Positions 52,515-61,023 of a DNA stretch of 64,000 nucleotides are shown here, piece after piece (position 1 is the first letter of the stretch; each line of letters starts with the position of its first letter). A model generated the notes under the pieces. The model was not told the DNA's origin and did no database searches. It worked only from the letters and a program-made list of their open reading frames with translations. This DNA comes from Pseudogracilibacillus sp037072025. GTDB lineage: Bacteria; Bacillota; Bacilli; Bacillales; Amphibacillaceae. Location: the NCBI RefSeq assembly GCF_037072025.1, contig NZ_JAXHDD010000002.1, positions 124,001-188,000 of the forward strand, written 5' to 3'. A program made the position numbers and the translations under genes.

Positions 52515-52968
52515 GTTTCCTGAGCATCAGGTTGAGAGGTTAATGAAAGGCTTAGAAAAACAATCAACGATCAAAGTAGAAAATATGGTTTATTATCCGT
52601 ATTATTTTTTCGAGTTTGATGTGTCGGTTAAAACAGTTGTAGGATTACAAGGAAAGACCGCGTGTACAGTGGATGCTTTGGATGGAAAATGTGCTCTAGT
52701 AGACGTGTTTCCTCAATTGATTCAATATGAGATTGAACAAGATTTTCAACTAGAAATAGTCATAGCTGAAAATGAGGCTAAGAAAGCCGCAAAGTATTTT
52801 ATTTCTGAAAATATTTCCAAGAAAGTGAAGTTTCTAAAAGTACCTAAAATAAAATTTTCATCCAAAACACTTTATTACCGTCCTTTTTGGCTTATTAGCT
52901 TAACTAAATATAAAGAACAGTCACTAATAATAGTAGATGCAATTAGTGGAAATTACCATCCATTATAA
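52486..52968 (+). CDS. 160-aa protein coupled to the symporter, function unknown
   Basis: Overlaps the symporter gene by 29 bp, with AAGGGG nine bases before the ATG, so translation is coupled. Soluble, alpha/beta, with two similar-looking parts: ENMVYYPYYFFEFDVSVKTV and SSKTLYYRPFWLISLTKYKE, each followed by a VDA(L/I)xG strand (TVDALDGKCALVDV, IVDAISGNYHPL). This internal duplication suggests a tandem-domain fold. Not recognised. Confidence 0.75.
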   Translation: MTMVFTQELEFPEHQVERLMKGLEKQSTIKVENMVYYPYYFFEFDVSVKTVVGLQGKTACTVDALDGKCALVDVFPQLIQYEIEQDFQLEIVIAENEAKKAAKYFISENISKKVKFLKVPKIKFSSKTLYYRPFWLISLTKYKEQSLIIVDAISGNYHPL

Positions 52969-53236
52969 ATGTACTCATCTACTTTAGTAACAGAAGGTCT
53001 ATAGACCAAAAATGATGACAAATTAAAAAATAAATGATAAGTGTGTGTTTTATTCTGTAAGAAGCTTATTGAATATAGTAAACGCTGTGGGGAATATTGG
53101 AAGAAGTATACTGTATGATGATAAATGGCTTCTTAACGTTAAATGGGGAAGAATATCTTTTTACATTTTGTCTAATGGCTAAAATGAAAAACAATATATC
53201 ATAATATGTAAGGTGAATAGAGAGGAGCGTAGTAAA

Positions 53237-54580
53237 TTGATCACAAATACAGATGATTTATCAAAAAAGGATGAACAGTATGTATGGCATGCCGTTAAGC
53301 CATTTAACCCTGAGTCAACCATTATCGCAGAAGAAGCAAGCGGGGCTTGGATAACGGATATAGATGGGAATAAATATTTGGATGCCATGGCTGGTCTTTG
53401 GTGTGTAAATACTGGTTATGGACGAGATGAACTTGCGGAAGTGGCTTATGAACAATTGAAGAAAATGGCATATTTTCCCCTATCTCAAAGTCATGTACCC
53501 GCAATTAAACTCGCCGAGAAGTTAAATGACTGGCTAGAAGACGAGTATGTTATTTTCTTTTCTAACAGCGGTTCCGAAGCGAATGAAACAGCATTTAAAA
53601 TTGTACGACAATATCACCACCATAAAGGAGAAACGGGAAGGCATAAGTTTATTTCACGATACCGTGGATATCATGGTAATTCAATGGGAGCACTGGCTGC
53701 AACTGGTCAGGCACAAAGAAAGTATATGTATGAACCGCTTGCTGGAGGGTTTATTCATGTGACTCCTCCCGATATATACCGAAGTCCATATAAAGGAACT
53801 TTGGAAGAGCAAAGTTTAGCTGCTGCGGACGAAATCGATCGTGTGATGACATGGGAATTAAGTGAAACAGTTGCAGGTGTAATTATGGAACCGTTTATTA
53901 CCGGTGGTGGAGTTATTATCCCACATGAAAGTTACTTGCCACGCGTAAGGGAGATTTGTGATAAGCATGGTGCACTGTTAATTCTAGATGAGGTAATTTG
54001 TGGTTTTGGGCGAACAGGTAAAAAATTTGGCTTCCAGCATTCAGGAATAAAGCCTGATATTGTGACGATGGCTAAAGGGATTACAAGCGGCTATCTTCCC
54101 CTTGCTGCAACGGCTGTCAGAAAGGAAGTTTATGATCAATTTAAAGGAAAAGGTGAATATGACCATTTCCGACATGTCAGTACGTTTGGCGGAAATCCGG
54201 CCGCATGTGCTCTGGCGATAAAGAACATGGAAATATATGAAAATGAGAATCTAATTGAACGCTCCGAAATGATGGGGAAAAGGTTAAAAGAGAGATTGTT
54301 AGATTTGGAAAGTCACCCTAATGTTGGTCATATAAGAGGAAAAGGATTACTCATCGGCATTGAACTTGTAGAAGATAAAAAGACGAAGCAACCTGCAGAT
54401 GTTGAAAAAGTGAATAGTATTATTGGATTCTGTAAAGAAAATGGACTGATTATTGGCAAGAACGGGGATACGGTGGCTGGATTTAATAATATTATCGCTT
54501 TAAGCCCGCCTCTAAATTTAACGAACGATGATCTAGACTTTATTGTAACAACTTTAAAAAAGGCTTTTGCTAAATTGTAA
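53237..54580 (+). CDS. Omega-amino acid:pyruvate aminotransferase (class III)
   Basis: 447 residues from TTG 53237 (GAGAGGAG nine bases upstream; the frame opens at a GTG at 53213). PLP enzyme; motifs FFSNSGSEANETAFKIVRQY, YRGYHGNS, MEPFITGGGVI, LDEVICGFGRTG and PLP lysine K280 in MAKGITSG. Resembles Bacillus beta-alanine:pyruvate transaminases. With the dehydrogenase next door it should turn beta-alanine (or beta-aminoisobutyrate from thymine) into malonate or methylmalonate semialdehyde. Confidence 0.88.
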   Translation: MITNTDDLSKKDEQYVWHAVKPFNPESTIIAEEASGAWITDIDGNKYLDAMAGLWCVNTGYGRDELAEVAYEQLKKMAYFPLSQSHVPAIKLAEKLNDWLEDEYVIFFSNSGSEANETAFKIVRQYHHHKGETGRHKFISRYRGYHGNSMGALAATGQAQRKYMYEPLAGGFIHVTPPDIYRSPYKGTLEEQSLAAADEIDRVMTWELSETVAGVIMEPFITGGGVIIPHESYLPRVREICDKHGALLILDEVICGFGRTGKKFGFQHSGIKPDIVTMAKGITSGYLPLAATAVRKEVYDQFKGKGEYDHFRHVSTFGGNPAACALAIKNMEIYENENLIERSEMMGKRLKERLLDLESHPNVGHIRGKGLLIGIELVEDKKTKQPADVEKVNSIIGFCKENGLIIGKNGDTVAGFNNIIALSPPLNLTNDDLDFIVTTLKKAFAKL

Positions 54581-54604
54581 AAATATTGAATGGAAGTGAT
54601 TGTT

Positions 54605-56068
54605 TTGACTACAAAAGTTGCTAGAAAAATTAAAAATTTTATCGGCGGAGAATGGGTGGATGCAAAGACAGATAAATTGGAGCCAGTCTATAATCCGGCA
54701 ACTGGAGAGGTGATTGCCGAAGTTCCAATTTCAACAAAAGAGGAACTCGATAATGCAGTAAAGGTCGCTGCCGAAACGTTCGAAACATGGAAGGAAGAGC
54801 CAGTTCCAAAACGAGCAAGAATTTTGTTTAAATATCAACAATTACTCATAGATCATTGGGATGAATTAGCTAGATTAATAACAAAAGAGAATGGTAAAAA
54901 CTTTGAGGAGGCTCATGGAGAAGTTTTGCGTGGCATTGAATGTGTAGAATTTGCTGCTGGATCCCCTTCTCTTATGATGGGAGAACAACTTCCTTCTATT
55001 GCTCAAGGATTAGAGTCAGGCGTGTATCGTTATCCAATCGGTGTAATTGGTGGAATTACCCCATTTAACTTTCCAATGATGGTTCCGACATGGATGTTTC
55101 CGATGGCAATTGTAACCGGTAATACCTTTGTGTTAAAGCCGTCTGAACGGACGCCTCTTTTAGCAAATCGATTGGCAGAGTTGCTTGTAGAAGCTGGTTT
55201 ACCTAGAGGTGTGTTTAATATCGTCCATGGTGCTCATGATGTTGTAAATGGAATGCTCGATCATGAAGACATTGCCGCAATTTCTTTTGTAGGCTCTCAA
55301 CCAGTTGCAGAATATGTATATAAGCGAGGAACAGCAAATCTGAAACGCGTTCAGGCACTTGCTGGTGCTAAAAACCATTCGATCGTTTTAAAGGATGCTA
55401 ATTTGGATCATGCTAGTACGGAGGTCTTAAAGGCTGCATTTGGTTCTGCAGGTGAGCGGTGTATGGCTTGCTCTGTCGTAGCTGTAGAAGAATCGGTTGC
55501 AGATGAGTTTATATCGCAACTAGTTGCAAAAGCAAATGAGATTAAAATAGGAAATGGTTTAGATGAAGGCATTTTTTTAGGACCTGTCATTCGTGATTCA
55601 CATAAGGAAAGAACATTACATTATATTGAAATAGGAGAAAAAGAAGGCGCAACACTAATTCGGGATGGTAGAAAAGACAAGAGTGCTCAAGAAGGCGGAT
55701 ATTTCGTCGGACCGACTATTTTCGATCATGTGACAAGTGAAATGAAAATTTGGCAAGACGAAATTTTCGCTCCTGTATTATCAATAAGCCGAGTAAAAAA
55801 CTTAGATGAAGCAATCAAATTAACGAATAAATCTAATTTCGCAAATGGATCTTGTATATTTACAAATAACGGTGGAAGTGTAAGAACATTTAGGGAAAAT
55901 ATCGATGCTGGAATGTTAGGTGTTAATATTGGCGTCCCTGCCCCAATGGCATTTTTCCCATTCTCGGGATGGAAAGATTCATTCTATGGAGACTTGCATG
56001 CAAATGGCAAAGATGGTTTACAATTTTATACAAGAAAGAAAGTAGTAACAGGAAGATGGGTTGAATAA
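54605..56068 (+). CDS. mmsA: CoA-acylating (methyl)malonate-semialdehyde dehydrogenase
   Basis: 487 residues from TTG 54605 (GGAAGTGAT upstream; the frame opens at ATG 54590). Aldehyde dehydrogenase of the MmsA/IolA type, which converts malonate or methylmalonate semialdehyde to acetyl- or propionyl-CoA with NAD+. Family marks: GVIGGITPFNFPMMVPTWMF, KPSERTP, FVGSQPVAEYVY, GAKNHSIV, and nucleophile C286 in GERCMACS. It completes the route from uracil to acetyl-CoA. Ends before a clean terminator. Confidence 0.9.
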   Translation: MTTKVARKIKNFIGGEWVDAKTDKLEPVYNPATGEVIAEVPISTKEELDNAVKVAAETFETWKEEPVPKRARILFKYQQLLIDHWDELARLITKENGKNFEEAHGEVLRGIECVEFAAGSPSLMMGEQLPSIAQGLESGVYRYPIGVIGGITPFNFPMMVPTWMFPMAIVTGNTFVLKPSERTPLLANRLAELLVEAGLPRGVFNIVHGAHDVVNGMLDHEDIAAISFVGSQPVAEYVYKRGTANLKRVQALAGAKNHSIVLKDANLDHASTEVLKAAFGSAGERCMACSVVAVEESVADEFISQLVAKANEIKIGNGLDEGIFLGPVIRDSHKERTLHYIEIGEKEGATLIRDGRKDKSAQEGGYFVGPTIFDHVTSEMKIWQDEIFAPVLSISRVKNLDEAIKLTNKSNFANGSCIFTNNGGSVRTFRENIDAGMLGVNIGVPAPMAFFPFSGWKDSFYGDLHANGKDGLQFYTRKKVVTGRWVE

Positions 56069-56078
56069 AATGTTCTGA

Positions 56079-56106
56079 ACGCACAGTGAAAACTGTGCGT
56101 TTTCAT
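56079..56106 (+). terminator. Terminator at the end of pyrimidine block 2
   Basis: ACGCACAGT pairs with ACTGTGCGT across GAAA (a stable tetraloop), then TTTTC. Confidence 0.85.
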
Positions 56107-56109
56107 ATG

Positions 56110-56252
56110 AAGAGACGCTTGGAAACATGCATAGAGGCTGTGAAAGATGCATAGTTGCTCATCCATGATCATGATGCCTAAGTCGCTGGAAAAGATGCGA
56201 AGTAGCTCAGCGAAGATGTTTAGTGGCTAAAAAAGATGCTTAGTCGCATTTC
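56110..56252 (+). repeat. ATGCNTAGTNGCT short-period array
   Basis: Six degenerate monomers of about 20-27 bp, each with a (G)ATGCNTAGTNGCT core (e.g. ATGCATAGAGGCT, ATGCATAGTTGCT, ATGCCTAAGTCGCT, ATGCGAAGTAGCT, ATGTTTAGTGGCT, ATGCTTAGTCGC) and variable tails. Similar in plan to the CGCTGAAT arrays, but with an unrelated core. Confidence 0.75.
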
Positions 56253-56273
56253 AAATTTAAAGGTTTCATTAAA

Positions 56274-56432
56274 AGTGCGTGTTCAAAAAGGAGGATAAAA
56301 AGGATCAAGAAGTTCGAGGCGGCGCAGCTCCCGTCAGCGGAATGTATGCATTTAGATACATGAGTAGCGGAGAAACAAGCATTCGTGCGAAATTCGCAGT
56401 GTGATTTTTACCGGACTTTTTGAACATCCTCT
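56274..56432 (+). mobile_element. MITE-like element, copy 4
   Basis: 159 bp, complete: AGTGCGTGTTCAAAAAGGAGG to CCGGACTTTTTGAACATCCTCT. Same orientation and almost the same internal sequence as copy 1 in the nrdE intron. Lies between two convergent transcription units. Confidence 0.75.
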
Positions 56433-56442
56433 AAAAAATAAA

Positions 56443-56477
56443 AACTGTCCCAAATGTCATGTGATGTTGGGACAGTT
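56443..56477 (-). terminator. Terminator of the acyl-CoA ligase gene
   Basis: AACTGTCCCAA pairs with TTGGGACAGTT across 13 nt; minus-strand tail TTTTTATTTTTTAG. Confidence 0.85.
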
Positions 56478-56484
56478 AATTCGA

Positions 56485-58104
56485 CTACTTTTCTTGAGCT
56501 TGATAATGCTCCAATACGTATTTTCTCAGTTCACGCTTCAAAAATTTACCGACAGATGATTTAGGGATTTCTTCTACAAATAATATATCATCTGGGAGCC
56601 AAAACTTAGCAAACTGAGGTTCTAAAAAGGCAAGTAATTCTTGCTTTTGAACTTTACCAACAAACTTATCATGTAAAACGACACATGCAATTGGTCGTTC
56701 TTGCCATTTTTCGTCAGGAATTGCTACAACACTTGCTTCAAAGACTGCTTCGTGTGCCATTAACACATTTTCAAGTTCTACAGATGAAATCCATTCCCCG
56801 CCACTTTTTATTAAATCACTAGTACGGTCAACAATTTTAATCGTACCTTCTTCATCAACTGTCACAACATCACCGGTATAAAACCAGCCGTCTATAAATG
56901 CAGATTCTGATCGTTCATCATTATAGTAAGAGTCTGCAATCCATGGACCACGTAGTAGCAACTCCCCCATTGTGTTGTTATCCCAAGGAATTTCTCCTTC
57001 CTCTCCAACTACTTTCATTTCAAGGCCAGGAACAAGAATTCCTTGTCGTGTTTTTTCAAGCGCTTTTTCATCTAATGTTAAGTCTTTTTGATAGCTTTTC
57101 AGTCGCGAATATGTTGCAAGCGGAGTTGTTTCAGTTGCTCCATATGCATGGAAAAATGGTATGTTATATTTTTCTTCGAATGTACGTATCATTCCAATAG
57201 GTGCTGCAGATCCTCCACATAAAATTCCTCGTAGACTAGACAGATCATATTCTTTCTCCTCTAATTCTTTTAATAGACCTAACCAAATAGTAGGAACACC
57301 TGCAGTAACTGTAACCTTATATTCTTCTATAAAGCGGGCAAGTCTTTCCGGAGTAAATCTTGGACCAGGCATTACTTGAGTAGAACCGAACCAAGTACAA
57401 GCAAACGGCATTCCCCATGCATTCACATGAAACTGTGGAACAACTGGCATGGAGATGTCGGCTTCAGAGATTGCTGCTGTGTCTGCTAAGCCTAAAGCAA
57501 GACTGTGCAATGCAATTCCTCGGTGTGAATATAGCACACCTTTTGGCTTTCCTGTTGTAGCCGAGGTGTAACACATTCCAGCAGGATCAGTTTCATCGAT
57601 ATTTTTAATAAATTCGTAATCCTCATCGCCTTTTTCTAAAAGTTGTTCATAGGAATATACATTAGATAGACTGTTATCAGGTAATTTATCTTTATCTGTC
57701 ATGACGATATAGGTTTTTACAGTTTTGAGATGGTCTTGGAGTTTATCTACAAGAGGTAAAATATCTTCATCTACAAAAATTATTTTGTCTTCTGCATGAT
57801 TGATGATGTAAATAATATGTTCTGGAGATAATCTAATATTTATTGTGTGTAACACTGCGCCCATTCCTGGAGCAGCAAAGTAAATTTCAAGGTGCCTGTG
57901 GGTGTTCCAAGCTAGTGTTCCTACTCGGTCACCTTTTCTAATGCCAAGATTATGTAGTGCGCTCATAAGACGCCGGGTTCGTTTACCAATTTCCTTATAG
58001 GTAAGTCGGTGTATTTTGTCATGTGACTGTGAAATGACTTCCTTTTTCGGGAAAAACTTTTCCGCATGTTCCATCATTGCCCCAACAGTTAATGGATGAT
58101 TCAT
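56485..58104 (-). CDS. AMP-forming acyl-CoA synthetase (medium/long-chain type)
   Basis: 539 residues from ATG 58104. Activates fatty acids with ATP and CoA. Motifs: P-loop-like YTSATTGKPKGVLYSHRG, adenine-site FHAYGATETTP, GWFYTGDVVTVDEEG, and the final lysine segment IPKSSVGKFLKRELR. The frame opens at TTG 58116, and an in-frame TTG at 58107 is also possible behind AAGGGG; the start is therefore uncertain by a few codons. A lone gene; chain-length preference cannot be read. Confidence 0.85.
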   Translation of the reverse strand: MNHPLTVGAMMEHAEKFFPKKEVISQSHDKIHRLTYKEIGKRTRRLMSALHNLGIRKGDRVGTLAWNTHRHLEIYFAAPGMGAVLHTINIRLSPEHIIYIINHAEDKIIFVDEDILPLVDKLQDHLKTVKTYIVMTDKDKLPDNSLSNVYSYEQLLEKGDEDYEFIKNIDETDPAGMCYTSATTGKPKGVLYSHRGIALHSLALGLADTAAISEADISMPVVPQFHVNAWGMPFACTWFGSTQVMPGPRFTPERLARFIEEYKVTVTAGVPTIWLGLLKELEEKEYDLSSLRGILCGGSAAPIGMIRTFEEKYNIPFFHAYGATETTPLATYSRLKSYQKDLTLDEKALEKTRQGILVPGLEMKVVGEEGEIPWDNNTMGELLLRGPWIADSYYNDERSESAFIDGWFYTGDVVTVDEEGTIKIVDRTSDLIKSGGEWISSVELENVLMAHEAVFEASVVAIPDEKWQERPIACVVLHDKFVGKVQKQELLAFLEPQFAKFWLPDDILFVEEIPKSSVGKFLKRELRKYVLEHYQAQEK

Positions 58105-58258
58105 CAATAAAACCAACCCCTTATATAATAATTATAATGTTTGTCTAATAATACCACATTAATAATAATTTGAAAATACCGAAGATTGCTATTAGTTTTT
58201 ATCGCTAACAAAACAAACTATGATAAGGTAAAATAAAGAGGTAGTGGGGTAGATAAGA

Positions 58259-59602
58259 ATGAAGAAGCAGTATGACTTTACGGAAGGAAATATTTTTAAG
58301 CAATTAATATTCTTTTCTGGTCCGATTATTTTAGCGAATTTACTACAAACGTCTTACCAAGTAGTCGATAGTCTTTGGGTTGGAAACTTACTGGGAGCCG
58401 ACGCACTTGGGGCAGTAGCTATTTCCGGAGCAATCATTTTTACTGTGCTTTCTTTTGTTATTGGATTAAATAATGCGGCATTAACAATACTTTCTCAGCA
58501 AAAGGGGCAAGGAAATCGACAAGGTTTAAAAAATTATTTAAATGCCTTTGTTGTAACCCTTACATTTCTCGCAATTATATTAAGTGTTTTTGGGTATATA
58601 TTATCGGAACAGTTGTTAATGTTACTTGGAACTCCCAATGAGTTACTGCCATTAGCGATGGACTATTTACGGATTAACTTTGTAGGAATGCTTTTTTTAT
58701 TTGGTTATAACTTTATTAGTACAGTTCTTCGTTCCATCGGAGATAGTAAAAGTCCTTTAAAATTTGTCCTAATTGCAGTTGTCTTAAATATTTTCTTAGA
58801 TCCATTATTTATTGCTGGATTTAATTTTGGTGTTAAAGGTGCTGCGTACGCTACAATTATAGCTCAAGGAATTGCTTTTCTCTATGGATTGTATTTCGTT
58901 TTACGCAATAAATTGGCTCCTTTTCAAGTCCCGAAAAAACCTCAATTACATGAAGTAAAGTTAATTTTAAATTTGGGTATTCCAGCAGGTTTACAAATGT
59001 CTGTTATTTCTGCAGGGTCAGCAGCTATTTTGAGTGTTGTGACAGTCTTCGGCGGATCTGTTGTAGGTGGATTTGGAGCAGCACAAAGAATCGATAGTAT
59101 CATAATGTTGCCCGCCCATGCATTAGGTACTGCTGTTAATAGTATGGCTGGACAAAATATTGGGGTTTCTAATTGGAGAAGAGTTCATCAAATAACAAAG
59201 TATGGACTATTGTATAATTTAACTATTATGTGTCTGATTGGAATATGTATTGTACTATTTGCTGAACATGGTGTTAGATTATTTATTCAAGAGGAAGAAG
59301 CGGTTAAATTTGCGAGTCAATACTTACGTATCATGGCATTTTGTTTCCCATTTTTAGGAATAAATTTTATTTTAAATGGCGTGGTTCGCGCTGCTGGTGC
59401 AATGTATCAAGTACTAGTGTTAAATATTATTTCATTTTGGGTGTTAAGATATCCATTGACATATTTATTTTCTAGCGTTTATGATGAAGTTGGTATTGCT
59501 TTTGGATTAGGTGCTAGTTTTATTATCAGTAGTATACTAGCGAGCGCTTACTATCGTTATGGAAAGTGGCGTAAAAAAGAATTGTTTCAAGTTGATAAAT
59601 AA
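58259..59602 (+). CDS. MATE family efflux transporter
   Basis: 447 residues, twelve membrane helices in two homologous halves (QLIFFSGPIILANLLQTSYQ and LILNLGIPAGLQMSVISAGS). Na+ or H+ driven export of cationic drugs is the usual role. GGTAGTGGGG precedes the ATG. Acidic residues after helix 1 (DSLWVGN) fit the DinF/NorM-like layout. Precedes the lysozyme-like gene by 36 bp. Confidence 0.88.
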   Translation: MKKQYDFTEGNIFKQLIFFSGPIILANLLQTSYQVVDSLWVGNLLGADALGAVAISGAIIFTVLSFVIGLNNAALTILSQQKGQGNRQGLKNYLNAFVVTLTFLAIILSVFGYILSEQLLMLLGTPNELLPLAMDYLRINFVGMLFLFGYNFISTVLRSIGDSKSPLKFVLIAVVLNIFLDPLFIAGFNFGVKGAAYATIIAQGIAFLYGLYFVLRNKLAPFQVPKKPQLHEVKLILNLGIPAGLQMSVISAGSAAILSVVTVFGGSVVGGFGAAQRIDSIIMLPAHALGTAVNSMAGQNIGVSNWRRVHQITKYGLLYNLTIMCLIGICIVLFAEHGVRLFIQEEEAVKFASQYLRIMAFCFPFLGINFILNGVVRAAGAMYQVLVLNIISFWVLRYPLTYLFSSVYDEVGIAFGLGASFIISSILASAYYRYGKWRKKELFQVDK

Positions 59603-59638
59603 CTATTAAACTGTTAAAAGGTTAGGGGCATACATAGC

Positions 59639-60256
59639 ATGAAATGTTCTGGTTATAAAGTATTTATTCGGGTTTTTGCCCTAGTATTCATGATGTCATT
59701 ACTTCTTGTTGGAGTATCTCTATATACATCAAAAGATGAATTTAAAAAAGGAAAAATTGTTCAGCATGTTTTTACAAAAAAAGTAGAACAATATCGATCA
59801 ACTGTTGAAAAATATGCAATAGAGTTCGATGTAGAAGAACATACGGATGTACTTTTGGCTATGATGCTTCAGGAATCTGGTGGACGTGGTGATGACCCGA
59901 TGCAATCTTCAGAAAGTTTATGTGGAGAAGTTGGTTGTATTACTGATCCGGAACAGTCCATTAAGCAGGGGGTATCTTATTTTGCAGAAGCTTTACAGGC
60001 CGCAGATGGGGAAATAGAATTAGCCATTCAAGCATATAATTTTGGTATAGGCTTTATTTATTATCTTAAAAAAAATAAACAATCATATAATCAAGATACA
60101 ACGATAAAGTTTTCCCAGGAAATGTATAAAAACGCGGATGATCCTTCCTTATATACCTGTTTGCGCGAAGAAGCGAAACAATATGATGCTTGTTACGGCG
60201 ATATTTTCTATGCACAAGATGTGATGGAATACAAACAAAAGTTTGTCACAAATTAA
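59639..60256 (+). CDS. Membrane-anchored lysozyme-like protein
   Basis: 205 residues. One N-terminal membrane helix (VFALVFMMSLLLVGVSLY), then a lysozyme-like domain with the catalytic glutamate in MMLQESGGRGDDPMQSSES, DPEQSIKQGVSYFAEAL and AIQAYNFGIGFIYYL. This is the phage-tail-lysozyme/CwlT N-terminal type of muramidase that cuts peptidoglycan. It has no partner peptidase domain here. Acts outside the membrane. Confidence 0.85.
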   Translation: MKCSGYKVFIRVFALVFMMSLLLVGVSLYTSKDEFKKGKIVQHVFTKKVEQYRSTVEKYAIEFDVEEHTDVLLAMMLQESGGRGDDPMQSSESLCGEVGCITDPEQSIKQGVSYFAEALQAADGEIELAIQAYNFGIGFIYYLKKNKQSYNQDTTIKFSQEMYKNADDPSLYTCLREEAKQYDACYGDIFYAQDVMEYKQKFVTN

Positions 60257-60269
60257 GGAGCTGCTATAG

Positions 60270-60497
60270 GTGAAAACATTAAGCTGGTGTGGAAAATTAT
60301 CATTTTTAATTGGGTTTGGATCAATCCTTTTTGGTGTATACTTACTTTATAAGGAATTGATTACAAATAATTTTGTGGCTCATCAGTCAATAGCGGTTGC
60401 AATTATTTGTTTAGGATTATTCTTTTTGTTTCATTTTAGTTTAAAAGTGTTAGAAGCTAATAGTGTGCATGGGGTTAGCTGTAGAATTAAAAAGTAA
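60270..60497 (+). CDS. Small two-helix membrane protein, function unknown
   Basis: 75 residues, GTG start with AAGGAG upstream, 13 bp after the lysozyme-like gene. Two membrane helices (LSFLIGFGSILFGVYLLY and AVAIICLGLFFLFHFSL). Not recognised; probably co-transcribed with the lysozyme-like gene. Confidence 0.65.
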   Translation: MKTLSWCGKLSFLIGFGSILFGVYLLYKELITNNFVAHQSIAVAIICLGLFFLFHFSLKVLEANSVHGVSCRIKK

Positions 60498-60588
60498 ATG
60501 AATAAAATGTAATTTTACTATTTTAAAGCAAGAAATTAATTGGTATTATTAGAACAAGCAAATAAATTAAAGAAGGGGAGTTTTAGCA

Positions 60589-60963
60589 ATGAAAGAAGTT
60601 TACACAAATAAAGCGCCCGAGGCAATTGGTCCATATTCACAAGCGGTTATTGCTGGAGATTTTTTATATGCATCAGGAGCAATCCCGATTAATCCTGAAA
60701 CTGGAAATGTTGTAGAGGGAATAGAAAATCAAACGATTCAAGTAATGGAAAATTTACGAACAGTATTACTTGAAGGTGGAGCGAATTTCTCACAGGTTGT
60801 AAAATTTACAATTTATTTGAATTCAATGGATAACTTTGGAACGGTAAATGAAATATACGGTCGTTATTTGAAAAAACCTTACCCTGCACGTGCGACAGTT
60901 GAAGTTAGTCGCCTACCAAAGGATGTTCTAGTTGAGATTGACGCTGTAGCTTATTTAAAGTAA
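60589..60963 (+). CDS. ridA: RidA/YjgF family enamine/imine deaminase
   Basis: 124 residues, standard length. Hydrolyses reactive enamines/imines made by PLP enzymes. Start MKEVYTNKAPEAIGPYSQAV, then FLYASGAIPINPETG, the active-site Arg in YPARATVEVSRLPKDVLVEIDAVA. AAGGGGAG precedes the ATG. Fits a cell with several PLP aminotransferases, but it is monocistronic. Confidence 0.92.
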   Translation: MKEVYTNKAPEAIGPYSQAVIAGDFLYASGAIPINPETGNVVEGIENQTIQVMENLRTVLLEGGANFSQVVKFTIYLNSMDNFGTVNEIYGRYLKKPYPARATVEVSRLPKDVLVEIDAVAYLK

Positions 60964-60995
60964 AGGGGTTTTGCTAACTCCTTTATTTTTTTTTC
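60962..60995 (+). terminator. Terminator of ridA
   Basis: AAAGGGG pairs (one mismatch) with CTCCTTT, then ATTTTTTTTT. The stem begins inside the stop codon. Confidence 0.75.
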
Positions 60996-61023
60996 ATAAC
61001 TTAATGAAATGTGAGGTGGTTTT

